Positions 13,459 through 18,211 of a stretch of 18,211 nucleotides of DNA are shown here, piece by piece. Below the pieces are notes generated by a model, which worked only from the letters and a program-made list of their open reading frames with translations, had not been told where the DNA came from and did not search any database. Every line of letters starts with the position of its first letter. Positions within the stretch are counted from its first letter, which is position 1. Origin of the DNA: DASVDK01 sp036381125 [NCBI: Thermodesulfobacteriota bacterium] (GTDB lineage: Bacteria > DASVDK01); contig DASVDK010000335.1 in assembly GCA_036381125.1 (NCBI GenBank), positions 1-18,211 of the forward strand, in the 5' to 3' direction. The position numbers and the translations under genes are program-made.

Positions 13459-14745
13459 ATGCGATTCGCCGTCATGCTGCGGGCGCTCGACCAGCGAGGG
13501 GGGGTCGAGGTCTACGCGCGAAGCCTGCTCGAGCACCTCCTCGACATCGACCCGCGCAACAGTTACGTCCTTCTCTACCGGAGCCGGCGCCACGTCGGGC
13601 GCTACCAGGGACGCCCCAACGTGCAGGAGGTGCTCGTTCCGGCCGCCGACACGCTCACCTGGGACCAGATCGCGGTCCCGCTCGCCGCCCGTCGCGCGCG
13701 CGCCGACGTCCTCTTCCATCCCAAGTTCACGGTCCCGCTCGTCGCGCCCTGCCCGACCGTCATGACCCTCCACGGCTCGGCCTGGTTCACCCATCCGGAG
13801 CTGTTCGGGCGGGCGGACATCGCGTGGGTGCGCACCATGGTGCCCCTCTACTGCCGGCGGGCCTCGGCGCTCCTCGCCAACTCCGCCGTGACGGCCGAGG
13901 ACTTCGTCCGCCTCGTAGGGGTGCCGGCGGCAAAGATCCGCGTCACGCACCTCGCCGCGGACGCCCGCTTCCGGCCGATCGAGGACCCGGCCGCCCTCGA
14001 GCGCGCGAGGCGCCGCTACGGCCTGCTCGATCGATTCATCCTGACCGTTGCCAAGCACGATCCCCGCAAGAACGTCCCCACGCTCGTCCGGGCCTTCGCT
14101 CGCGTCCGCGCCGCGGTGCCCGCACGGCTCGTCGTCGTCGGGCTCGGCGTCGAGCGCTATCGGGACGAACTCGGCCTTCGCGGGACGCCGCTCGACGCGG
14201 ACGTTCGCTTCCTCGGCTGGGTGGACCAGGCCGACCTGCCGGCGCTCTACTCCGCGGCCGACCTCTTCGTCCTGCCCTCGGTCTACGAGGCGTTCGGCAT
14301 CCCGGTGTGCGAGGCGATGGCGTGCGGCACGCCGATGGTCCTCTCGCGGACCGGCGCCCTCCCCGAGGTCGCCGGCGAGGCGGCCGTCTACGTCGACCCC
14401 GCGGACCCGGTCGCGATGGCGGAGGTGCTGACCCGGCTCTGGGTCGACGCCGGCGCCCGCGCGGCGATGCGGACCCGCGCCCTCGCCCGCGCCTCGGCCT
14501 TCGGCTGGCAGCGGTGCGCCGCCGACACGCTCGCCGTCCTCGAGAGCCTTGGGGTCAGGTCTTTCCGTTTTCCACGGGGTCAGGTCTTTCCGTTTTCCAT
14601 GCCGCCGCCGGCGTCCGCATCGGTCCCGGGGGTCGAGAGGGTCTCTCGGTCCTCGTCCGTCACGCTGGGCAGCGCCGTCGACGCACCGCCGGCGAGCTCG
14701 TCGGCGAGCGGCGCCACCCCCTCCCCCACCTCCCACAGCTCGTAG
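13459..14745 (+). CDS. GT4-family glycosyltransferase with repeat-derived C-terminal extension
   Basis: Predicted GT-B fold retaining glycosyltransferase (GT4) transferring a sugar from a nucleotide donor, probably in envelope polysaccharide synthesis. The genuine part is about residues 1-364. The N-terminal acceptor domain has GGVEVYARSL (14-23) and TLHGSAWF (103-110). The C-terminal donor domain has LTVAKHDPRKNVPTLVRAF (195-213) and the EX7E pair in YEAFGIPVCEAMACGTP (Glu277, Glu285). The normal stop has been lost: translation runs through two 23-bp repeats (residues 365-380) and then antisense to the helicase gene, giving a Ser/Ala/Pro-rich tail to residue 428. This overlaps the helicase gene by 166 bp. 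The ATG at 13459 follows GGGAGGGCGAG. The tail is unlikely to be functional. Confidence 0.88.
   Translation: MRFAVMLRALDQRGGVEVYARSLLEHLLDIDPRNSYVLLYRSRRHVGRYQGRPNVQEVLVPAADTLTWDQIAVPLAARRARADVLFHPKFTVPLVAPCPTVMTLHGSAWFTHPELFGRADIAWVRTMVPLYCRRASALLANSAVTAEDFVRLVGVPAAKIRVTHLAADARFRPIEDPAALERARRRYGLLDRFILTVAKHDPRKNVPTLVRAFARVRAAVPARLVVVGLGVERYRDELGLRGTPLDADVRFLGWVDQADLPALYSAADLFVLPSVYEAFGIPVCEAMACGTPMVLSRTGALPEVAGEAAVYVDPADPVAMAEVLTRLWVDAGARAAMRTRALARASAFGWQRCAADTLAVLESLGVRSFRFPRGQVFPFSMPPPASASVPGVERVSRSSSVTLGSAVDAPPASSSASGATPSPTSHSS
14551..14573 (+). repeat. 23-bp dispersed repeat, copy 1
   Basis: Begins with core GGGGTCAGGTCTTTCC and ends in a G plus TTTTCC. It lies at the 3' end of the conserved GT4 coding part and repeats two bases later as copy 2 (25-bp period). 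Its relatively AT-rich half is unlike the surrounding DNA. Similar GGGGTCAGGTCTT-type repeats are familiar to me from environmental proteobacterial genomes, often near Y1/RAYT transposases; that link is recollection, and no such gene is in the window. Confidence 0.85.
14576..14598 (+). repeat. 23-bp dispersed repeat, copy 2
   Basis: Identical to copy 1, two bases downstream. Read on the minus strand it encodes the last residues of the helicase gene (the tail MENGKT, with its Met codon overlapping the edge) and supplies its TGA stop at 14582-14580. On the plus strand it is read through by the GT4 frame. Confidence 0.85.
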
Positions 14746-16697
14746 AGCGACTCCGGGAGGTCCTGGACGAAGCGGGAGGGGCGCTGGATGGCGACCACCT
14801 GGTGGAAGTCCCGGGCGAGCTGGGGGTAGGCGAGGTACAGCTCGTCCCTGGCACGCGTGACGGCGACGTAGAAGAGGCGGCGCTCCTCCTCGAGGGCGTC
14901 GGGATCGGCGCTGCTCCTCGCGGAGGGGAGCTTCCCCTCCACGACCCAGACGAGGAAGACGGCCCCCCACTCGAGCCCCTTCGCCTGGTGGATGGTCGAG
15001 AGGACCACGCGCCCCTCGTCGGCGTCGTCGCCCGCGCCCGCCGCGTCCTCGCCCCCCACCTCGCCGAGGAGCGCCAGCTCCGAGAGGAAGGCCTCCGTGG
15101 TCTCGTAGCGACGCGCGAAGAGGGCGAGCTGCCGGAGGTCCTCGAGCCGGTTGGCGGCGTCGGGGTACCTGGCCGCGAGGTGGCTCTCGTAGCCCGCCTC
15201 GAGCACCGCCTCGATCTGCGCCGCGGGGCGGTCGCGCCGCTCGGCGTCGGTCACGGCCCGGAGCGTCGCCACGCAGCCGGCGAAGCCGGATCGTCCCGTC
15301 CTGGGGACGAGCGGCAGCAGGTCGCCTCGCGTCGCCGCGGTCAGCGGATCGGCCGTCTGCGCGAGCGCGCTCCAGAGCTTGTCGGCCGTCGCGCTGCCGA
15401 TGCGCGGCCAGAGCTTGAGGAGCCGCCGCCACGCCAGCTCGTCCCTGGGATTCGCGGCGACCTTGAGGTACGCCGTGACGTCCTTCACGTGCGCCTGCTC
15501 GAAGAACCGAAGGCCCGAGCGCAGCTCGAACGGCACGCCGCGGCGGGTCAGCTCGAGCTGCAGCTCGAGCGACTGGTAATGGGACCGGTAGAGCACGGCG
15601 ATGTCCGAAAGGGGGCGCCCCTCATCGGCGAGATCGAGGAGCCGCTGGGCGACGAACGCGGCCTGCTGCGCTTCGTCTCTGAGCGGCACGAGTGCGGGGC
15701 GCGGCCCGGAGGCGCGCACGGCTCTCAAGGTCTTCGGGAACTGCCGGACGTTCAGCGCGATCGCGGCGTTGGCGAGGTCGAGGATCTCGGGCGTGCTGCG
15801 GTAGTTGGTCTCGAGCCGGAAGAGCCGCGCGTCGGGGTAGCGCCGCGGGAAGTCCATGATGTTGGCGAAGTGCGCCCCGCGGAACGCGTAGATCGACTGG
15901 GCATCGTCGCCGACGACCATGAGGTTGCGGTGCAAGGCCGCGAGCCGGTCGACGAGGTCGCCCTGGAGGCGGTTCGTGTCCTGGTACTCGTCGACGAGGA
16001 TGTGGCGGAAGAGGCGCTGGTAGCGCTCGAGGACCGACGGGTGCTCGACGAGGAGCTGCATCCACCGCAGGAGGAGGTCGTCGAAGTCCATCGCCCCCAT
16101 CGCCCGCTTGCGCGCCTGGTACCTCGCGGCCACGGCGAGGACGGCGTCGGTCAGGGGGAGCAGGCGCGGGGCCCGCTCGGCAAGGACCGTCTCGAGCGAC
16201 TGCCCGGTGTTGACGGCGCGTGAGAGGAGGTCGCCGACGACCTCCCCGCTGGGGAAGCGGACGCCCGTCCCCTTGAAGCCGAGGTCGGCGGCGCAGGCGT
16301 CGAGAAGCTCCCTGGCATCGCCGCGGTCGAGGATGGAGAAGCCGCGGTCGTACCCGAGGAGGTCGGCGTGGCGGCGCAGGACCAGGTTGCCCACGTGGTG
16401 AAAGGTCCCGCCCCAGAGGCCGCGGGTCGGCCGGCCGGTGGCCACCTCCACCCGGTGGAGCATCTCGCGGGCCGCCTTGTTCGTGAACGTGACGAGGAGG
16501 ATCGCCTCGGCCGGGACCCCCGTCTCGAGGAGCCTGGCGACCCGGTAGGTGACGACGCGGGTCTTGCCGCTGCCGGCCCCCGCGATGACGAGGGCCGGCC
16601 CCTCCCCGGCCAGGACGACCGCTCGCTGCTCGTCGTTCAGCTCCTGCTCGTAACGGGTCGCGGACCCCCGCGGGACGCGCAGCGTGTACCGGCGCAT
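14580..16697 (-). CDS. UvrD/PcrA/Rep-type superfamily 1 DNA helicase
   Basis: A 705-residue ATP-dependent 3'-5' DNA helicase likely acting in repair or at stalled forks. SF1A motifs are complete: Q-motif ELNDEQRAVV (19-28), Walker A GAGSGKT (40-46), TFTNKAAREM (70-79), Walker B DEYQDTN (236-242), and GDDAQSIYAFRGA (263-275). The C-terminal RecA domain has LETNYRST, STIHQAKGLEW and EEERRLFYVAVTRARDELYL. Length is usual for the family, but the final MENGKT and the stop come from repeat copy 2, so the original C-terminus was altered there. The ATG at 16697 has no Shine-Dalgarno; a TACTAT -10 ends seven bases before it, suggesting a leaderless mRNA. Whether it replaces UvrD, PcrA or Rep cannot be told, so no symbol is given. 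Confidence 0.92.
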   Translation of the reverse strand: MRRYTLRVPRGSATRYEQELNDEQRAVVLAGEGPALVIAGAGSGKTRVVTYRVARLLETGVPAEAILLVTFTNKAAREMLHRVEVATGRPTRGLWGGTFHHVGNLVLRRHADLLGYDRGFSILDRGDARELLDACAADLGFKGTGVRFPSGEVVGDLLSRAVNTGQSLETVLAERAPRLLPLTDAVLAVAARYQARKRAMGAMDFDDLLLRWMQLLVEHPSVLERYQRLFRHILVDEYQDTNRLQGDLVDRLAALHRNLMVVGDDAQSIYAFRGAHFANIMDFPRRYPDARLFRLETNYRSTPEILDLANAAIALNVRQFPKTLRAVRASGPRPALVPLRDEAQQAAFVAQRLLDLADEGRPLSDIAVLYRSHYQSLELQLELTRRGVPFELRSGLRFFEQAHVKDVTAYLKVAANPRDELAWRRLLKLWPRIGSATADKLWSALAQTADPLTAATRGDLLPLVPRTGRSGFAGCVATLRAVTDAERRDRPAAQIEAVLEAGYESHLAARYPDAANRLEDLRQLALFARRYETTEAFLSELALLGEVGGEDAAGAGDDADEGRVVLSTIHQAKGLEWGAVFLVWVVEGKLPSARSSADPDALEEERRLFYVAVTRARDELYLAYPQLARDFHQVVAIQRPSRFVQDLPESLYELWEVGEGVAPLADELAGGASTALPSVTDEDRETLSTPGTDADAGGGMENGKT

Positions 16698-16704
16698 GGC
16701 ATGA

Positions 16705-16734
16705 ATAGTAGCGGGTCGAGCCCCTGCCTTTCGA
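16705..16734 (-). promoter_or_regulatory. Promoter candidate for the helicase gene, possibly leaderless
   Basis: On the minus strand TCGAAA (16734-16729, four of six to TTGACA), an 18-base spacer and TACTAT (16710-16705, five of six to TATAAT). Seven bases separate the -10 from the ATG at 16697, so transcription would begin at or next to the start codon. This agrees with the absence of a ribosome binding site. Confidence 0.45.
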
Positions 16735-16781
16735 GCGCCCGCGCGCGGACGGCTGCGCCGCGCGGCGAGACCGCGGGGCCG

Positions 16782-16804
16782 GGAAAATGGAAAGACCTGA
16801 CCCC
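16782..16804 (-). repeat. 23-bp dispersed repeat, copy 3 (inverted)
   Basis: Same element as copies 1 and 2 but on the minus strand, with one difference (A in place of the G before TTTTCC). It starts two bases after the TAA stop of the second Nudix gene, in that gene's direction, matching the placement of copy 1 at the 3' end of GT4. With copies 1-2 it brackets the helicase gene in inverted orientation. Confidence 0.85.
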
Positions 16805-16806
16805 GA

Positions 16807-17262
16807 TTACCTCACGAAGGCTTCGGGGCGCCGGGCGAGCGCGTCCTCGATGCGGCGGCGGTGGATCGGCAGCACGTCGGCCGGCAGCGCCCGCGGGTCG
16901 AACCAGTCGAGGGCGAGCGTCTCGTCGCAGAGCGCGAGGGCGCCGGCGACGACCCGGCACTCGAAGCAGGCCGAAACGTAGTGGACCACGTTGCCGTCGG
17001 GGTAGCGGACGACCTGGAAGGCCGGGTCCGAGTAGAGACCGATCAGGCGGATCACCTCGACGTCGAGCCCGGTCTCCTCGCGCACCTCGCGGACGGCCGC
17101 GGCCGAGACCGACTCGCCGACCTCGACGCCGCCGCCCGGCAGGCCCCACCGGCCGTTGTCGGACCGCCGCTGGAGGAGGATCCGGCCCCGCGCGTCGAAG
17201 ATCACCGCCGAGGCGGCGGCCCTGAGCGTCTGCGCGCGCGTGCCGGGCGGGACCGGCTCCAT
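16807..17262 (-). CDS. Nudix hydrolase (ADP-ribose/NADH-pyrophosphatase-like)
   Basis: A complete 151-residue Nudix pyrophosphohydrolase. A perfect Nudix box spans residues 44-66 (GGVEVGE...REVREETGL), with catalytic glutamates at 59, 62 and 63. The front strand RGRILLQRRSDNGRWGLPGGG (25-45) and the tail FDPRALPADVLPIHRRRI are typical of small bacterial Nudix proteins annotated as MutT-like or ADP-ribose pyrophosphatase-like. The substrate is not determinable. The ATG at 17262 has GGAGG six bases upstream, inside the end of the preceding gene. That gene's TAG stop (17265-17263) directly abuts the ATG with no gap, so translational coupling is likely. Repeat copy 3 follows two bases after its stop. 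Confidence 0.9.
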   Translation of the reverse strand: MEPVPPGTRAQTLRAAASAVIFDARGRILLQRRSDNGRWGLPGGGVEVGESVSAAAVREVREETGLDVEVIRLIGLYSDPAFQVVRYPDGNVVHYVSACFECRVVAGALALCDETLALDWFDPRALPADVLPIHRRRIEDALARRPEAFVR

Positions 17263-18211
17263 CTACCGCCTCCTCACGTACAGCGCCAGCGCGATCCCGC
17301 CCCGCAGCGGGAAGACCATCCGGTCGTACGCGGCGGGGTCGGCGACCGGCGCCGGGGCGTCGGCGTCCGCGATCACCAGGTCGTCCTCGAGCCCCTCGCG
17401 CGGCGCGCCGAACCAGGCGGCCTGCGGGAACCGACGCAGGTCCCACGGGAGGGGCCAGTACTCCCTCGCCGTGATGGCGAGACGCACCCGGCTCGGGTCC
17501 CGCCCGCGCGTCGCCGCGTCGATGGCGGCGAGCAGGCCGCGGTAGCCCCGGACGGTCTGCGCGTACGGGTAGACGACCGCAGGGTCGTCGTACCGGACCA
17601 CGGCGGCGTCCCACGCCTGGCGCGCGCCGACCCCCGCGACGAGGACGAGCGCCGCCGCGACCGCGGCACGCGGCCAGCCCCCTCCGCGGGCGGCCGCCGC
17701 GCGCCACGCCTCGCGCACGGCGATCCCCGCGGACACGACCAGCGGGAGGACGAGGTCGACGACGAGCCAGGGGGTCTTGTAGCTCAACGCCGAGTAGAAG
17801 ACGAGCGTGCCGGCGGTCCAGACCGCGACGAACCGGTCGAACGGCCGCCGCGTCGCCAGGCCGATCGCGATCCCGAGCCCCCCGAGGACGAGCAGCCCCG
17901 CCTCCATGCGGGCGAGCCACGCGAGGTAGGTGAACCAGGGCTTGGCGTGCTCGACCCCGCCGGTGCCCCGCGAGACCCAGCCGGGGAGCGCGCGGATCGG
18001 GTCGAGGATGGCCGAGGGCGCGGTGAAGGCGTTCGTGTAGAAGCCGGCCGCCACGACGAGCGCGACGGCGAGGGCGAGCGCCGGACGCCGCCGCTTCTCG
18101 ACGAGGACGCGGAGCGCCCGGGGGTCGGCCGCCAGCAGGCCGGCGCCGAGGATGGCGAGGTGCGGGAAGGCGGTCTCCTTGGTGGCCACGAAGACGCCCG
18201 CCGCGACGCCG
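17263..18211 (-). CDS. Agl23/TIGR03663-like multi-pass membrane protein, N-terminus beyond window edge
   Basis: The C-terminal 315 or so residues of a membrane protein related to the ArnT/PMT-like glycosyltransferase superfamily. The resemblance is to the TIGR03663 group ('flippase activity-associated protein Agl23'), by the ATKETAFPHL segment near the left end of the visible protein, the SYKTPWLVVDLVLPL loop-helix, and a soluble C-terminal end with YWPLPWDLRRFP. I see about five or six hydrophobic segments, then a periplasm-facing tail. The frame is open to 18211; a GTG at 18189 is internal, since coding-like residues (GVAAGVF) continue upstream. A role in lipid-linked sugar handling is inferred from the superfamily; no biochemical function is established to my knowledge. 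It is coupled to the Nudix gene, whose ATG abuts its stop. Confidence 0.78.
   Translation of the reverse strand, partial: GVAAGVFVATKETAFPHLAILGAGLLAADPRALRVLVEKRRRPALALAVALVVAAGFYTNAFTAPSAILDPIRALPGWVSRGTGGVEHAKPWFTYLAWLARMEAGLLVLGGLGIAIGLATRRPFDRFVAVWTAGTLVFYSALSYKTPWLVVDLVLPLVVSAGIAVREAWRAAAARGGGWPRAAVAAALVLVAGVGARQAWDAAVVRYDDPAVVYPYAQTVRGYRGLLAAIDAATRGRDPSRVRLAITAREYWPLPWDLRRFPQAAWFGAPREGLEDDLVIADADAPAPVADPAAYDRMVFPLRGGIALALYVRRR

Noticed and set aside
14551-14598. CRISPR array
   Set aside because: The two direct repeats are separated by only two bases, with no spacers and no cas genes. They are tandem copies of a dispersed repeat.
14580-16804. Insertion sequence or transposon carrying the helicase gene
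   Set aside because: Inverted repeats flank the gene, but there is no transposase and no evident target-site duplication, and the helicase has the same base composition as its neighbours. Kept as a finding, not called as a mobile element.
18187-18189. GTG at 18189 as the true start of the Agl23-like protein
   Set aside because: Codons upstream remain coding-like to the window edge, and a complete family member should have many more N-terminal membrane segments.

Overview
The window is uniformly very GC-rich (roughly 70% or more by eye), with strong G/C preference at third codon positions. It reads as ordinary chromosome of a high-GC bacterium. Two lipoprotein signal peptides, a GH17-GT2 beta-glucan synthase fusion, a divergent second EF-G and an Agl23-like membrane protein fit a Gram-negative-type environmental lineage (Desulfobacterota/Myxococcota, Binatota or Rokubacteria-like). 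I cannot fix the taxon from this sequence. No rRNA, tRNA, CRISPR array, phage gene or transposase gene was seen.

Layout. (1) 1-4624: a minus-strand block with the GH17-GT2 beta-glucan synthase (1227-3869), then an NlpC/P60 cell-wall lipoprotein (430-1149) with its own near-consensus sigma-70 promoter, which leads into a Nudix hydrolase that runs off the left edge. A gap of about 750 bp upstream of the synthase has no convincing gene except perhaps a 45-codon ORF. (2) 4625-6075: a tandem universal stress protein and an Rnk/GreA-C-terminal-type regulator, both plus strand. (3) 6081-7350: a divergent pair, a cysteine-free DJ-1/PfpI protein (minus) and a flavin-reductase-like protein (plus). (4) 7673-9949: a multicopper oxidase lipoprotein (plus) converging on a short-chain dehydrogenase (minus), with a symmetric terminator hairpin between them. 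The SDR lies 25 bp downstream of a HAD phosphatase (9975-10664), probably in one operon. (5) 10665-11242: an intergenic stretch with a large inverted repeat and a possible membrane-segment ORF. (6) 11243-13342: an EF-G2-like GTPase. (7) 13459-18211: a GT4 glycosyltransferase (plus) converging on a UvrD/PcrA-type helicase (minus). Further minus-strand genes follow: a second Nudix hydrolase, directly abutting an Agl23/TIGR03663-like membrane protein cut by the right edge.

Themes are envelope glycan synthesis and cell-wall turnover, stress and redox enzymes, and nucleotide housekeeping. The most unusual structural feature is a 23-bp repeat with core GGGGTCAGGTCTTTCC. It occurs as two tandem copies at the GT4/UvrD junction and one inverted copy just after the second Nudix gene, so the helicase gene is bracketed by inverted copies. 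One tandem copy supplies the helicase stop codon, and both copies have been absorbed into the GT4 reading frame.
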